Assembly: GCA_029779995.1 (NCBI GenBank)
Contig: JAKOZM010000044.1
Location: 1 to 12,732 of the forward strand
Reading direction: 5' to 3'
DNA length: 12,732 bases
DNA from: Actinomycetes bacterium
GTDB lineage: Bacteria > Actinomycetota > Actinomycetes > S36-B12 > UBA10799
The translations under genes and the position numbers were made by a program. The notes below the pieces were generated by a model. It saw only the letters and a list, made by a program, of their open reading frames with translations, was not told the origin of the DNA and made no database searches. Positions 1 to 7,312 of this stretch are shown here, piece by piece. Within the stretch, counting starts at the first letter, position 1, and each line of letters starts with the position of its first letter.

Positions 1-122
1 CGGCCACCCTTGACGACCTTGGCGACGCGGTTGATGTTCACCACCCGCTCGATGTACTGCGACTTCTCGGCGTTGCGACCACCATCACGGCGGTCCCGGC
101 CGGAACGATTCTGATTCGACAT
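1..122 (-). CDS. rpsE: 30S ribosomal protein S5, N-terminal part (cut by window edge)
   Basis: S5 is a small-subunit protein at the decoding side that contributes to translational accuracy and assembly. Only the first 40 codons are present; the gene runs off the left edge. The visible protein starts [15 protein letters not shown], a polar, basic leader, and then gives [16 protein letters not shown], the start of the S5 double-stranded-RNA-binding domain. The reading breaks just at the loop where spectinomycin-resistance changes occur in the family, so that site cannot be judged. The ATG at 122-120 has a good Shine-Dalgarno, AGGAGA at 126-131, which overlaps the TAG stop of rplR; the two genes are 7 bp apart. 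Place and order match the spc operon. By family convention rpmD, rplO and secY would follow outside the window. This is too short to show on its own as a long open frame, but the identification is firm. Confidence 0.93.
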   Translation of the reverse strand, partial: MSNQNRSGRDRRDGGRNAEKSQYIERVVNINRVAKVVKGG

Positions 123-129
123 GTCTCTC

Positions 130-513
130 CTAGAACTCCAGGCCGGCTTCGCGGGCACCGTCGGCGACTGCGGCGATCCGGCCGTGGTAGCGGTAACCAC
201 CCCGGTCGAAGACCACCTGGGTCACCCCGGCGGCTTTGGCACGATCACCCAGCAACTTGCCGACGGTCGTGGCCTTGGCGCTCTTGTCCCCGTCAGCGGA
301 CCGCACATCGGACTCCATCGTGGAGGCCGAGGCGAGGGTCTTGCCCACCGTGTCGTCGACGATCTGCGCCTCGACGTGGCGGGTGGATCGGAAGACCACC
401 AGACGAGGCCGCTCGGCAGTACCGACGACCTTCTTGCGGACCCTGGAGTGCCGGCGACTGCGCGACACCGATCGGGCCGAACCCGAACCGAGTTTGGTGA
501 CAACGTTACTCAT
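130..513 (-). CDS. rplR: 50S ribosomal protein L18
   Basis: L18 binds 5S rRNA and, with L5, helps build the central protuberance of the large subunit. The 127-residue product has the very basic N-terminal stretch typical of the family ([12 protein letters not shown], about residues 17-28), then [15 protein letters not shown] (33-47) and, near the C-terminus, [13 protein letters not shown] followed by a final AREAGLEF. The length is normal; bacterial L18 is usually 115-130 residues. The ATG at 513 shares one base with the TAA stop of rplF (TAATG), so the pair is probably translationally coupled. A purine-rich GGAAGG/CAGG stretch inside the end of rplF can serve as ribosome-binding site. The first 16 or so residues are more variable than the core, as usual for actinobacterial L18. 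It lies between rplF and rpsE as in other spc operons. Confidence 0.96.
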   Translation of the reverse strand: MSNVVTKLGSGSARSVSRSRRHSRVRKKVVGTAERPRLVVFRSTRHVEAQIVDDTVGKTLASASTMESDVRSADGDKSAKATTVGKLLGDRAKAAGVTQVVFDRGGYRYHGRIAAVADGAREAGLEF

Positions 514-1052
514 TACTTACCTGCCTTCCCGGCCTTGCGGCGGATGACCTCGCCGGAGTACCGGATGCCTTTGGCCTTGTACGGGTCGGGCTTGCGCAGT
601 TTGCGAATGTTCGCAGCCACCTCGCCGACCAACTGCTTGTCGATCCCCGAGACCGTGAACTTGGTCGGGCCCTCGACGGTGAACGTGATGCCTTCCGGCG
701 CATCCACCTGTACCGGGTGGCTGAATCCGAGGGAGAACTCCAGGCCCTGCCCCTTGGGCACAACGCGGTAACCAGTACCGGTGATCTCCAGGTTCTTGCT
801 GTACCCCTCGGTGACGCCGACCACCATGTTGGCGATCAGGGTGCGGCTCAGGCCGTGCAGGCTCTTGCTCACCCGCTCGTCGTTGGGTCGGGCGACCTCG
901 ATCTCGCCGGCGTCGTTGCGACCCACGGTGATCGGCTCGCTGACAACGAGGTTCGAGGACCCCTTGGGGCCCTTGACGGTCACCGTCTGGCCGTCGATGT
1001 CCACGGTGACGCCCGCAGGCACCGGAATGGGGTTCTTGCCAATACGCGACAT
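513..1052 (-). CDS. rplF: 50S ribosomal protein L6
   Basis: L6 sits near the factor-binding site of the large subunit, close to the sarcin-ricin loop where EF-G and EF-Tu act. The 179-residue product has the family's start, [15 protein letters not shown], and the two repeated alpha/beta domains. The first contains VTVKGPKGS (about 24-32) and the second the signature [10 protein letters not shown] near residue 90, followed by an FSLGFSHPV segment. It ends in the conserved [28 protein letters not shown] basic tail. Length is typical. The ATG at 1052-1050 lies 9 bp after the rpsH stop and has AGGGG as ribosome-binding site, overlapping that TAA stop. Its own TAA overlaps the rplR start by one base. 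Nothing is truncated or odd. Confidence 0.97.
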   Translation of the reverse strand: MSRIGKNPIPVPAGVTVDIDGQTVTVKGPKGSSNLVVSEPITVGRNDAGEIEVARPNDERVSKSLHGLSRTLIANMVVGVTEGYSKNLEITGTGYRVVPKGQGLEFSLGFSHPVQVDAPEGITFTVEGPTKFTVSGIDKQLVGEVAANIRKLRKPDPYKAKGIRYSGEVIRRKAGKAGK

Positions 1053-1061
1053 GGGAGCCCC

Positions 1062-1460
1062 TTACCAGACGTAGGCGAGGACTTCCCCACCTACGCCTTT
1101 CTGCTCGGCCTGCCGGTCGGTCAGCAGACCGGACGACGTGGAGATGATGGCGATGCCCAGTCCACCGAGCACCCGGGGCATGGCCCCACGCTTGGCGTAC
1201 ACGCGCAGACCGGGCTTGCTGACCCGGCGTACTCCGGAGATGGAGCGTTCGCGGTTGGGACCGTACTTGAGGTCCACGATGAGGGTGCGGCCAACCGTGG
1301 CGTCCTCGGTGCGTACGCCAGCGACGTAGCCCTCAGACTTCAGGATGTTGGCGATCCCCTCTTTGATCTTGGAGTGCGGCATCGCCACTTCGTCGTGGTG
1401 CGCCGCACTGGCGTTGCGCAGACGCGTCAACATGTCTGCGATTGGGTCGGTCATGCTCAT
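1062..1460 (-). CDS. rpsH: 30S ribosomal protein S8
   Basis: S8 binds helix 21 of 16S rRNA in the platform and is an early assembly protein; in E. coli it also represses the spc operon by binding the mRNA. The 132-residue product starts [17 protein letters not shown] and ends with the S8 signature [26 protein letters not shown] (C-terminal RNA-binding domain). Two in-frame ATGs are possible: 1460 (MSMTDP) and 1454 (MTDP). I chose the first because mycobacterial S8 has a comparable MTMTDP start. Neither start has a clear Shine-Dalgarno; the preceding sequence reads GACACAGCCA. This is unusual here, since most other genes in the block have one. A 65-bp gap separates it from rpsN upstream, one of the longer gaps in the block. 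Confidence 0.96.
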   Translation of the reverse strand: MSMTDPIADMLTRLRNASAAHHDEVAMPHSKIKEGIANILKSEGYVAGVRTEDATVGRTLIVDLKYGPNRERSISGVRRVSKPGLRVYAKRGAMPRVLGGLGIAIISTSSGLLTDRQAEQKGVGGEVLAYVW

Positions 1461-1525
1461 TGGCTGTGTCTACTTTCTCGCCGTGGTTTCCGCTGTGGGA
1501 CCTGCGGCGCTGGGGCTGGGGAGGG

Positions 1526-1711
1526 TTACCAGGAGCTCTTGGTGACGCCGGGCAGTTCGCCGCGGTGAGCCATCTCGCGCACGCAGATCCGGCACAGGCC
1601 GAACTTGCGGTACACCGAGTGCGGCCGGCCGCAGCGGGTGCAGCGGGTGTAGCCGCGCACCTTGAACTTCGGCTTCTTCTGCGACTTCTCGATCAGTGCC
1701 TTCTTGGCCAT
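1526..1711 (-). CDS. rpsN: 30S ribosomal protein S14, zinc-binding (type Z) form
   Basis: S14 sits in the head of the small subunit near S19 and S3 and is needed for late assembly. The 61-residue product is exactly the size of the short zinc-containing type. It has two CxxC pairs, Cys24/Cys27 (CTRCG) and Cys40/Cys43 (CRIC), forming the zinc ribbon, and the usual ending [11 protein letters not shown]. Actinobacteria that also own a zinc-free 101-residue paralog usually keep it elsewhere under zinc-repressor control; that copy is not in this window. The ATG at 1711 is one base after the rplE stop (TGACATG) and has AAGGAG at good distance. A longer frame from 1762 overlaps rplE and adds no conserved sequence, so I reject that start. 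The gene is called rpsZ or rpsN1 in some annotations. Confidence 0.96.
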   Translation of the reverse strand: MAKKALIEKSQKKPKFKVRGYTRCTRCGRPHSVYRKFGLCRICVREMAHRGELPGVTKSSW

Positions 1712-1712
1712 G

Positions 1713-2276
1713 TCAGTTCTCCTTGAAGGGCATACCGAGCAGCTTGAGCAGGGCACGCCCACCCTCGTCGTCGGTTGCGGTGGTCACGATGGTCACGTCC
1801 ATACCCCGGGCCCGGTCGACCTTGTCGGGGTCCACCTCGGGGAACATGACCTGCTCGGTGAGGCCGAACGTGTAGTTGCCGCGGCCGTCGAACTGCTTGG
1901 GCGACAGCCCTCGGAAGTCACGGATACGGGGCAGGGCCACCGACATCAGCCGGTCCAGGAACTCCCACATCCGATCGCCACGCAGCGTGGTGTGGGCACC
2001 GATCGGCTGCCCTTCGCGCAGCTTGAACTGCGCGATGGACTTGCGAGCACGGGTGACCTGCGGCTTCTGGCCCGTGATCGTGGCCAGGTCGCGCACGGCG
2101 CCGTCGATCAGCTTGCTGTCGCGCGCGGCATCGCCCACGCCCATGTTGACCACGACCTTGGTGACGGTCGGGACCTGCATGACATTGGCCAGACCGAGCT
2201 GCTCCTTGAGCTGCCCCTTGATCTCGTCGTGGTAGCGCGCTTTGAGTCGCGGCGCACTGCTGGTGGTCGTCGTCAT
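1713..2276 (-). CDS. rplE: 50S ribosomal protein L5
   Basis: L5 binds 5S rRNA with L18 and forms part of the central protuberance, touching P-site tRNA and the small-subunit head. The 187-residue product is full length. It shows the family motifs [13 protein letters not shown] (about residues 38-50), the stretch [21 protein letters not shown] (69-89), where R/K residues face rRNA, and [21 protein letters not shown] in the middle. It ends with [25 protein letters not shown]. The ATG at 2276 overlaps the TGA of rplX by four bases (ATGA), with AAGGA as ribosome-binding site 7-8 bases upstream. The order rplX-rplE-rpsN is the standard spc order. Nothing unusual is seen. Confidence 0.97.
   Translation of the reverse strand: MTTTTSSAPRLKARYHDEIKGQLKEQLGLANVMQVPTVTKVVVNMGVGDAARDSKLIDGAVRDLATITGQKPQVTRARKSIAQFKLREGQPIGAHTTLRGDRMWEFLDRLMSVALPRIRDFRGLSPKQFDGRGNYTFGLTEQVMFPEVDPDKVDRARGMDVTIVTTATDDEGGRALLKLLGMPFKEN
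1719..1724 (-). promoter_or_regulatory. Ribosome-binding site of rpsN
   Basis: AAGGAG on the minus strand, 7 bases before the ATG at 1711 and inside the last codons of rplE. It decides for the 61-residue start of S14 rather than the upstream in-frame ATG at 1762. Confidence 0.7.
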
Positions 2277-2632
2277 TCGATGTCCTTACCTGTCCGGCGG
2301 GCCACTCGCACCCGCCGCGTGCTGTCATACGTCGTGCCGTCCGCGCGCCGCTTCTCGACGCTCTCGCGCCGCGAGCCCACCCGGGTGGCCTTGCCGTCCT
2401 CGACCAGCATCACGTTGGAGATGTGAATGGGAGCCTCGGTGTGGACCAGACCGCCGGTCTTGGCACCGCGATCGCCCTGGCCAACCTTCTCGTGCTTGAC
2501 GACGCGGTTGACGCCCTCGACGATCACGCGCTGCTTGGCGGGGTCGACGATCAGCACTTTGCCGGTCGTGCCCTTGTCCTTGCCGGCGATGACCTGCACG
2601 GTGTCACCCTTGCGAATCTTCACGCCTGCCAT
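2273..2632 (-). CDS. rplX: 50S ribosomal protein L24
   Basis: L24 is an assembly-initiating protein of the large subunit that binds the 5' end of 23S rRNA and lies near the exit of the peptide tunnel. The 119-residue product begins [21 protein letters not shown], a clear KOW motif (about residues 5-31). [10 protein letters not shown] follows, then the conserved [12 protein letters not shown] segment. It ends in a basic, actinobacterial-type C-terminal extension rich in Arg ([14 protein letters not shown]). Length fits the 105-120-residue family. The ATG at 2632 shares one base with the rplN stop (TGATG) and is preceded by a near-perfect Shine-Dalgarno at 2638-2644. A longer frame from 2941 would run through rplN in another frame and is rejected. 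Confidence 0.97.
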   Translation of the reverse strand: MAGVKIRKGDTVQVIAGKDKGTTGKVLIVDPAKQRVIVEGVNRVVKHEKVGQGDRGAKTGGLVHTEAPIHISNVMLVEDGKATRVGSRRESVEKRRADGTTYDSTRRVRVARRTGKDIE

Positions 2633-3000
2633 CACAGCACCTCCGGAGCCAGCGAGATGATCTTCATGAACTTCTTGTCGCGCAGTTCGCGGCCCACCGG
2701 TCCGAAGATACGGGTTCCGCGTGGCTCGCCATCCCCCTTGAGGATGACCGCAGCGTTCTCGTCGAAGCGGATGTAGGAACCGTCCGGACGACGCTTCTGC
2801 TTCTTCGTGCGCACGACGACGGCCTTGACGACCTCGCCCTTCTTGGCCGAACCGCCGGGAATCGCATCCTTGACGGTGGCCACAATGACGTCGCCGATGC
2901 CCGCGTAGCGGCGGCCGGAGCCGCCCAGCACGCGGATGCACAGCAACTCCTTGGCGCCGGTGTTGTCGGCGACCCGAAGTCGGGACTCTTGCTGAATCAT
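2632..3000 (-). CDS. rplN: 50S ribosomal protein L14
   Basis: L14 lies at the subunit interface of the large subunit, bridges to 16S rRNA and is the docking site of the silencing factor RsfS. The 122-residue product is the invariant length for bacteria. It begins [27 protein letters not shown], includes the pattern [11 protein letters not shown] (about 39-49) and [13 protein letters not shown] (55-67), and ends with [24 protein letters not shown]. It would open the spc operon, yet only 3 bp separate it from rpsQ, so here it is part of one S10-spc transcription unit unless a promoter sits inside rpsQ. The ribosome-binding site is weak (an AAGG in the rpsQ end lies rather far), which suggests coupling with rpsQ. 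Confidence 0.97.
   Translation of the reverse strand: MIQQESRLRVADNTGAKELLCIRVLGGSGRRYAGIGDVIVATVKDAIPGGSAKKGEVVKAVVVRTKKQKRRPDGSYIRFDENAAVILKGDGEPRGTRIFGPVGRELRDKKFMKIISLAPEVL
2638..2644 (-). promoter_or_regulatory. Ribosome-binding site of rplX
   Basis: GGAGGTG on the minus strand, 5 bases before the ATG at 2632 and embedded in the last codons of rplN. It is among the best matches to the anti-Shine-Dalgarno in the window and fixes the rplX start despite the 1-base overlap with rplN. Confidence 0.75.
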
Positions 3001-3003
3001 CGG

Positions 3004-3276
3004 TTACTTCGCCTTCTCAAGGACCTGCACGACGCGCCACCGCTTGGTGGCGGAGGTCGGACGGGTCTCCATCAGCTCGACGCGGTCGCCCACGCCACAC
3101 TCATTGTTCTCGTCATGGGCCTTCAGCCGGCTGGTACGCCGGACGACCTTGCCGTAGAGGGGGTGCTTGAACCTGTCCTCCACGGCGACCACGACGGTCT
3201 TGTCCATCTTGTCGCTGACCACGAGTCCCTCACGAACCTTGCGGGGCTCGCGGGGCGCGGCTGTTTGCTCACTCAT
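3004..3276 (-). CDS. rpsQ: 30S ribosomal protein S17
   Basis: S17 is a primary-binding small-subunit protein that contacts 16S rRNA helices 7 and 11 and supports early assembly. The 90-residue product has an N-terminal extension of about 13 residues ([13 protein letters not shown]), then the OB-fold core: [19 protein letters not shown] (about 15-33), the conserved [19 protein letters not shown] (38-56), and [27 protein letters not shown] near the end. Actinobacterial S17 usually has such an N-terminal extension, so the length is normal. The ATG at 3276 overlaps the rpmC stop by four bases (ATGA), with GAGG about 8 bases upstream. It closes the S10 gene set. Confidence 0.96.
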   Translation of the reverse strand: MSEQTAAPREPRKVREGLVVSDKMDKTVVVAVEDRFKHPLYGKVVRRTSRLKAHDENNECGVGDRVELMETRPTSATKRWRVVQVLEKAK

Positions 3277-3497
3277 GCCATGACCTCGTCACTTGTAATG
3301 CCCAGCTCGCGCTCACGCAGAACCGTGTAGATGCGAGCGATGTCCTTCTTGACGGCGCGCAGCCGACCATGATTCTCCAACTGTCCGGTGGCGGACTGGA
3401 AACGGAGGTTGAACAGCTCCTCCTTGCCCTCCTTCAGACGCGACACCAGATCCTCATCGGTGAGCTGGCGCAACTCTTCTGTCTTCGGTGCTGGCAT
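3273..3497 (-). CDS. rpmC: 50S ribosomal protein L29
   Basis: L29 is a small helical protein at the tunnel exit, next to L23, and helps form the landing site for trigger factor and SRP. The 74-residue product is a two-helix protein: the first helix carries [28 protein letters not shown] (about 6-33) and the second [23 protein letters not shown] (44-66). The family signature [24 protein letters not shown] is present. Length is typical of actinobacteria. The ATG at 3497 shares one base with the rplP stop (TGATG), with GAGGA upstream. It overlaps rpsQ by four bases at its end. Fully standard gene and position. Confidence 0.96.
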   Translation of the reverse strand: MPAPKTEELRQLTDEDLVSRLKEGKEELFNLRFQSATGQLENHGRLRAVKKDIARIYTVLRERELGITSDEVMA

Positions 3498-3916
3498 CAG
3501 TCCTCACTTACCTCGCGCCGCACGATCCGGCACTTCATCGGCAGCTTGTGGGCTGCGCGCTGCAGTGCTTCTTGTGCGGTGTGCTCGTTGGGGTAGGTCA
3601 ACTCGAACATGACCCGCCCCGGCTTGACGTTGGCGACCCACCACTCGGGCGAGCCCTTGCCGGAACCCATGCGGGTCTCTGCCGGCTTCTTGGTCAGCGG
3701 ACGGTCCGGGTAGATGTTGATCCAGACCTTGCCGCCACGCTTGATGTGGCGGGTCATCGCGATACGGGCCGCCTCGATCTGACGGTTCGTCACGTAGGCC
3801 GGCTCTAGGGCTTGCAGGCCCCAGTCACCGAAGGCGACCTTGGTGCCGCCCTTGGCCATACCCGACCGCTTCGGGTGGTGCTGCTTGCGGTGCTTCACTC
3901 TGCGCGGAATCAACAT
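3497..3916 (-). CDS. rplP: 50S ribosomal protein L16
   Basis: L16 helps organise the peptidyl-transferase and A-site region of the large subunit and is a late assembly protein. The 139-residue product starts [19 protein letters not shown], the family's conserved head, and continues with [31 protein letters not shown] (about 36-66). The conserved loop [11 protein letters not shown] (residues 77-87), which reaches toward tRNA, follows, and then [15 protein letters not shown]. The ATG at 3916 follows the rpsC stop after one base (TGAGATG) with GGAGG at 3923-3927. A longer frame from 4054 exists, but it reads the low-complexity tail of rpsC in another frame and shows no L16 similarity, so I reject it. 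It ends with a 1-base overlap with rpmC. Confidence 0.97.
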   Translation of the reverse strand: MLIPRRVKHRKQHHPKRSGMAKGGTKVAFGDWGLQALEPAYVTNRQIEAARIAMTRHIKRGGKVWINIYPDRPLTKKPAETRMGSGKGSPEWWVANVKPGRVMFELTYPNEHTAQEALQRAAHKLPMKCRIVRREVSED

Positions 3917-3917
3917 C

Positions 3918-4766
3918 TCAGGCCTCCGTCGCTGCCGGTGCGGTGGCGGGGGCCTCCGCAGGCGCGCCCTGAGCTGGTGCGGTCTCCCGCTCGGTGTTGC
4001 GCTGACCACGGTCGCCACCGCGGTCGCCGCGGTCGCCACGGCCACGGCCGCCATCGCGACGACCCCGACCCGGCGAACCGGAGCGCTGCAGACGGGCTTG
4101 CCGCTGCTGCTCGCGCTCGGTGCGGTCGGTCGAGACCTCGCCGTGGTAGATCCAGACCTTCACGCCGATCCGGCCGAAGGTGGTGCGGGCCTCGTAGAAC
4201 CCGAAGTCGATGTCCGCACGCAGCGTGTGCAGCGGAACTCGGCCTTCGCGGTAGAACTCGGTACGGCTCATCTCGGCGCCGCCAAGGCGGCCGCCGACCT
4301 GCACCCGGATGCCTTGGGCACCGGCGCGCTGGGCCGATTGCATTCCCTTGCGCATCGCGCGGCGGAAGGAGACCCGGCTGGACAGCTGCTCGGCGATTCC
4401 CTGCGCAACCAGTTGGGCGTCGACCTCAGGGTTCTTCACCTCGAGGATGTTCAACTGCACCTGCTTGCCGGACAACTTCTCCAGCTCAGCGCGCAGCCGC
4501 TCCGCCTCGGCACCCTTACGACCGATGACGATGCCCGGACGTGCAGTGTGGATGTAGATGATCACCCGGTCACGGGTGCGCTCGATCTCCACCTTGGAGA
4601 TCCCGGCACGCTCCATGCCCTCACTGAGCAGCCGGCGGATCTTGACGTCCTCGGCCACATAGTCGGCATAGCGCTGCCCGGGTTTGGTGCTGTCGGTGAA
4701 CCAGCGGGTCACGTACTCACTCGTGACGCCGAGCCGGAACCCGTGCGGGTGGACTTTTTGACCCAC
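3918..4766 (-). CDS. rpsC: 30S ribosomal protein S3 with RG-rich C-terminal tail
   Basis: S3 lies in the small-subunit head at the mRNA entry channel and, with S4 and S5, takes part in mRNA unwinding. The 282-residue product starts [14 protein letters not shown]. It has the KH type-2 domain with its GxxG loop at about 82-85 (GRKG) and the C-terminal S3 domain with [35 protein letters not shown]. The region after about residue 230 is an extension: an Arg/Gly/Asp-rich segment ([22 protein letters not shown]) and then an Ala/Pro/Glu-rich end. E. coli S3 is 233 residues and mycobacterial S3 about 274, so extended tails are known in the phylum. The start is GTG at 4766, 5 bp after the rplV stop, with AAGGGG upstream; GTG is chosen because the conserved MGQKVHP begins exactly there. 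Confidence 0.97.
   Translation of the reverse strand: MGQKVHPHGFRLGVTSEYVTRWFTDSTKPGQRYADYVAEDVKIRRLLSEGMERAGISKVEIERTRDRVIIYIHTARPGIVIGRKGAEAERLRAELEKLSGKQVQLNILEVKNPEVDAQLVAQGIAEQLSSRVSFRRAMRKGMQSAQRAGAQGIRVQVGGRLGGAEMSRTEFYREGRVPLHTLRADIDFGFYEARTTFGRIGVKVWIYHGEVSTDRTEREQQRQARLQRSGSPGRGRRDGGRGRGDRGDRGGDRGQRNTERETAPAQGAPAEAPATAPAATEA
3923..3927 (-). promoter_or_regulatory. Ribosome-binding site of rplP
   Basis: GGAGG on the minus strand inside the last codons of rpsC, 6 bases before the ATG at 3916. It settles the L16 start against the spurious upstream extension to 4054. Confidence 0.7.
4009..4047 (-). repeat. Short GC-rich repeats encoding the RGD-rich tail of S3
   Basis: On the plus strand the 8-base word CGGTCGCC occurs at 4009, 4021 and 4030 (steps of 12 and 9 bases), followed by the related CGGCCACGG. 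Steps are multiples of three, so the reading frame is kept. The repeats encode the [12 protein letters not shown] part of S3. It looks like a slippage-prone, low-complexity coding repeat rather than a mobile or regulatory element. Confidence 0.6.
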
Positions 4767-4771
4767 CTAAC

Positions 4772-5131
4772 TCACCCCTTTCCTTCGGTCGCTGCCGCTG
4801 TGCGCGACGCTACGACCACTGTGATGTGACTGGTCCGCTTCCGAATCCGGTTCGCCGAACCGCGTGCCCGGGGGCGGAAGCGCTTCATGGTCGGACCTTC
4901 ATCGACGTAGACCTCGGAGACGAACAGGTCGTTCGCATCCAAGTCGTGGTTGTTGGTGGCGTTGGCGATGGCGCTGTCAAGCACCTTGCCCACGGGCTCA
5001 CTGGCGGCCTGCGGAGCGAACTGCAGAATCGCCTGTGCTTCGGCGGTGGGCAGACCCCTGATGAGGTCCACCACCCGACGCGCCTTCATGGGCGTGACGC
5101 GCACAAATCGCGCACGGGCCCTGGCTTCCAT
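4772..5131 (-). CDS. rplV: 50S ribosomal protein L22
   Basis: L22 lines the peptide exit tunnel; its beta-hairpin, with L4, forms the tunnel constriction and is a site of macrolide-resistance changes. The 119-residue product starts [26 protein letters not shown], the actinobacterial form. It has [30 protein letters not shown] (about 56-85) and the hairpin sequence [24 protein letters not shown], which is intact and without the deletions or insertions known from resistant strains. Its short Ala-rich tail ends in EGKG. Mycobacterial L22 has a much longer tail; this one is the compact type. The ATG at 5131 has AGGGAT as ribosome-binding site and lies 38 bp after rpsS, the third-longest gap between genes here. 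Confidence 0.97.
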   Translation of the reverse strand: MEARARARFVRVTPMKARRVVDLIRGLPTAEAQAILQFAPQAASEPVGKVLDSAIANATNNHDLDANDLFVSEVYVDEGPTMKRFRPRARGSANRIRKRTSHITVVVASRTAAATEGKG

Positions 5132-5169
5132 CGCTATCCCTGCCTTCTTCTCAAATCGATTCTGTGTTC

Positions 5170-5454
5170 TTACCGGCCGCGCTTGGCTTTGCGGTCGTCC
5201 TTGACGTGACCCCGGAAGGTACGCGTCGGGGCGAACTCGCCGAGCTTGTGACCGACCATGTTCTCGGTGATGAACACGGGAACGTGCTTGCGGCCGTCGT
5301 GGACGGCGATCGTGTGGCCCAGCATCGCCGGAACGATCATGGATCGGCGCGACCAGGTCTTGATGACGGCCTTGCTGCCCTTATCGTTCTGCACATCCAC
5401 CTTCTTCATGAGGTGGGTGTCGACGAACGGACCCTTCTTCAAACTGCGTGGCAT
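5170..5454 (-). CDS. rpsS: 30S ribosomal protein S19
   Basis: S19 lies in the head of the small subunit, pairs with S13, and contacts the A-site tRNA region. The 94-residue product is full length. It opens with [19 protein letters not shown] and contains [31 protein letters not shown] (about 32-62) and the signature [20 protein letters not shown] (64-83), with a basic C-terminus (KAKRGR). The ATG at 5454 lies 12 bp after the rplB stop, and GAGGGAA, which overlaps that stop codon, serves as Shine-Dalgarno. It is followed by a 38-bp spacer in which I see no structure, then rplV. Standard S10-operon member. Confidence 0.97.
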   Translation of the reverse strand: MPRSLKKGPFVDTHLMKKVDVQNDKGSKAVIKTWSRRSMIVPAMLGHTIAVHDGRKHVPVFITENMVGHKLGEFAPTRTFRGHVKDDRKAKRGR

Positions 5455-5466
5455 CTTCTAGTTCCC

Positions 5467-6303
5467 TCAGCGCTTCTTGCCGGCCTTGCGGCGACGGACG
5501 ATGAACTTGTCGCTCGGCTTCTTCTTCGACCGGGTGCGACCCTCCGGCTTCCCGTTCGGGTTCACCGGGTGGCGACCACCGGACGTCTTGCCCTCGCCAC
5601 CACCATGCGGGTGGTCGACCGGGTTCATCGCCACACCGCGCACGGTCGGGCGCTTGCCCTTCCAGCGGTTGCGGCCGGCTTTGCCCCAGTTGATGTTCGA
5701 CTGTTCGGAGTTACCGACCTGGCCGACTGTGGCCCGGCACCGAAGATCCACGTTGCGGATCTCACCGGAAGGCATACGCAGCTGGGCGTACGGCCCATCC
5801 TTGGCCACGAGCTGCACGCTCGAGCCGGCCGACCGGGCGATCTTCGCACCGCCGCCGGGGCGCAGTTCCACAGCGTGGATGACCGTACCCGTCGGGATGT
5901 AGCGCAGCGGCATGTTGTTGCCCGGCTTGATGTCGGCGCCCTGACCGGTCTCGATCCGGTCACCCTGCTGGAGGTTGTGCGGAGCGAGGATGTAGCGCTT
6001 CTCCCCATCTGCGTAGTGCAGCAGGGCGATGCGGCTGGTCCGGTTGGGGTCGTACTCGATCTGCGCGACCTTGGCCGGCACGCCGTCCTTGTCCGCACGC
6101 CGGAAGTCGATGACGCGGTAGGCCCGCTTGTGCCCACCACCTTGGTGACGGGTGGTGATGCGACCGGAGTTGTTGCGTCCACCCTTCTTCGGCAGCGGCT
6201 TCACCAGGGACTTCTCCGGAGTGGAGCGGGTCACCTCGACGAAGTCGGCGACACTCGAGCCACGGCGGGCTGGAGTCGTCGGCTTGTACTTTCGAATTCC
6301 CAT
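5467..6303 (-). CDS. rplB: 50S ribosomal protein L2
   Basis: L2 is one of the most conserved ribosomal proteins; it joins the subunits and is needed for peptidyl-transferase activity. The 278-residue product begins [15 protein letters not shown]. It contains [27 protein letters not shown] (41-67), the OB-fold and SH3-like domains, and the invariant C-terminal motif [12 protein letters not shown], with the two histidines at about 231 and 233; the family's functionally critical His is in this motif. The end is a strongly basic tail ([23 protein letters not shown]). E. coli L2 is 273 residues, so length is normal. The ATG at 6303 is 10 bp after the rplW stop, with GAGGG overlapping that stop. 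Confidence 0.98.
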   Translation of the reverse strand: MGIRKYKPTTPARRGSSVADFVEVTRSTPEKSLVKPLPKKGGRNNSGRITTRHQGGGHKRAYRVIDFRRADKDGVPAKVAQIEYDPNRTSRIALLHYADGEKRYILAPHNLQQGDRIETGQGADIKPGNNMPLRYIPTGTVIHAVELRPGGGAKIARSAGSSVQLVAKDGPYAQLRMPSGEIRNVDLRCRATVGQVGNSEQSNINWGKAGRNRWKGKRPTVRGVAMNPVDHPHGGGEGKTSGGRHPVNPNGKPEGRTRSKKKPSDKFIVRRRKAGKKR

Positions 6304-6313
6304 GTCGTATCCC

Positions 6314-6613
6314 TCAGCTCACCGGTCCGCCGAAGATGTCGATGCGATCACCCTGCGCAACGGTCACCACAGCACGCTTGCTGCTGGCCCGCTGGCCGAA
6401 GCCGGAGCGGGTGCGCACGCGCTTGCCCGCCCGGTTGAGGGTGTTCACACCGGTCACCTTCACGCCGAAAACCTTTTCGACGGCGATCTTGATCTCGGTC
6501 TTGTTCGCGTCCGGCCGGACCAGGAAGGTGTACTTGTTCTCGTCGAGCAGTCCGTAGGACTTCTCCGAGATCACCGGTCCCAGTAGGACGTCGCGGTAGT
6601 CAGCGATCCTCAT
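6314..6613 (-). CDS. rplW: 50S ribosomal protein L23
   Basis: L23 surrounds the exit of the peptide tunnel and is the main docking point of trigger factor and SRP. The 99-residue product has [55 protein letters not shown], the full family core (about 8-61). In it, the Glu of the ISEKS segment corresponds to the trigger-factor docking region known from E. coli L23. It ends IDIFGGPVS. The ATG at 6613 overlaps the rplD stop by four bases (ATGA) and is preceded by an excellent GAGGAGG ribosome-binding site within the end of rplD. Usual length and place. Confidence 0.97.
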   Translation of the reverse strand: MRIADYRDVLLGPVISEKSYGLLDENKYTFLVRPDANKTEIKIAVEKVFGVKVTGVNTLNRAGKRVRTRSGFGQRASSKRAVVTVAQGDRIDIFGGPVS

Positions 6614-7311
6614 GCGGACTCCTCCTCGGTCTCGTTAGCGGCCGACGCCTCGGTCGAGGTGGCGGTCGCCTTGGCAGACGCGCCACTGCGGGGTCCGGCC
6701 AGGAACGCGCTCAGCGCGCCCTCGGTGAAGACCACGTCGTCGTTGACCAGCACGTCGTAGGTGTTCAATTGATCCGGGGCCAGCAGGTGCACCTCGGGGA
6801 CATTGCGCAACGACTTCCAGGTGAGCTCGTCAGTGCGCTCGGCGACGAGCAGCACCGCGGGTGCCATCGTGACGGCGCGCAGGGCGACCACGGCGGACTT
6901 CGTCGATGGCACCTGACCCTCGACGATTGCGGCCATCACATGCACACGCTGTGCGCGCGCCCGGTCCGACAGCGCCGCGCGCAGAGCGGCGGCCTTCATC
7001 TTCTTGGGCGTCTTCTGCACGTAGCTGCGCGGCGTGGGGCCATGCACGGTCCCACCACCGGCGAACTGCGGTGCCCGAGTGGAGCCCTGCCGGGCGCGCC
7101 CGGTGCCCTTCTGGCGGTACGGCTTGCGACCGCCACCGGCCACCTCGGCCCGCGTCTTGGTCTTGTGCGTGCCCTGCCGGGCTGCGGCGAGTTGGGCCAC
7201 GACCACCTGATGGATCAACGGCACGTTGATCGGCACGTTGAAGACCTCGGCGGGCAGATCGATCGTCCCGGCGGCGTCGCCGGACGGGCTCTTGATGTCG
7301 ATGGATGTCAT
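6610..7311 (-). CDS. rplD: 50S ribosomal protein L4
   Basis: L4 lines the peptide tunnel with L22; in E. coli it also represses its own S10 operon. The 233-residue product has the tunnel loop [29 protein letters not shown] (about 59-87), intact at the positions where macrolide-resistance changes arise. [19 protein letters not shown] follows, and then [20 protein letters not shown] near the C-terminus. The last 25 or so residues are an Ala/Ser/Thr/Glu-rich tail without family motifs. The ATG at 7311 is one base after the rplC stop (TGACATG), with AAGGG about 8 bases upstream. A frame extended to 7353 would overlap rplC by 14 codons with no conserved residues, so MTSIDIKSP is taken as the start; mycobacterial L4 has a comparable N-terminus. 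Confidence 0.96.
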   Translation of the reverse strand: MTSIDIKSPSGDAAGTIDLPAEVFNVPINVPLIHQVVVAQLAAARQGTHKTKTRAEVAGGGRKPYRQKGTGRARQGSTRAPQFAGGGTVHGPTPRSYVQKTPKKMKAAALRAALSDRARAQRVHVMAAIVEGQVPSTKSAVVALRAVTMAPAVLLVAERTDELTWKSLRNVPEVHLLAPDQLNTYDVLVNDDVVFTEGALSAFLAGPRSGASAKATATSTEASAANETEEESA

Positions 7312-7312
7312 G

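Noticed and set aside
2633..2941. Long N-terminal extension of L24
   Set aside because: It lies inside rplN in another frame. The KOW-containing L24 start at 2632 has a GGAGGTG ribosome-binding site.
4009..4047. Possible CRISPR-like or mobile repeat
   Set aside because: The repeated word is only 8 bases, steps are multiples of three, and it encodes a Gly/Arg/Asp-rich protein tail. There are no spacers of constant length and no cas genes.
3917..4054. 46-residue Ala/Arg/Pro-rich extension of L16
   Set aside because: It only reads the repeat-rich tail of rpsC in another frame. The conserved L16 N-terminus starts at 3916 behind a strong GGAGG.
5132..5169. Regulatory element in the 38-bp rpsS-rplV spacer
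   Set aside because: I see only the rplV ribosome-binding site; no inverted repeat or promoter-like pair.
5164..6438. 424-codon open frame on the plus strand
   Set aside because: It is antisense to rpsS, rplB and part of rplW, with the same composition artefact and no independent ribosome-binding site or domain.
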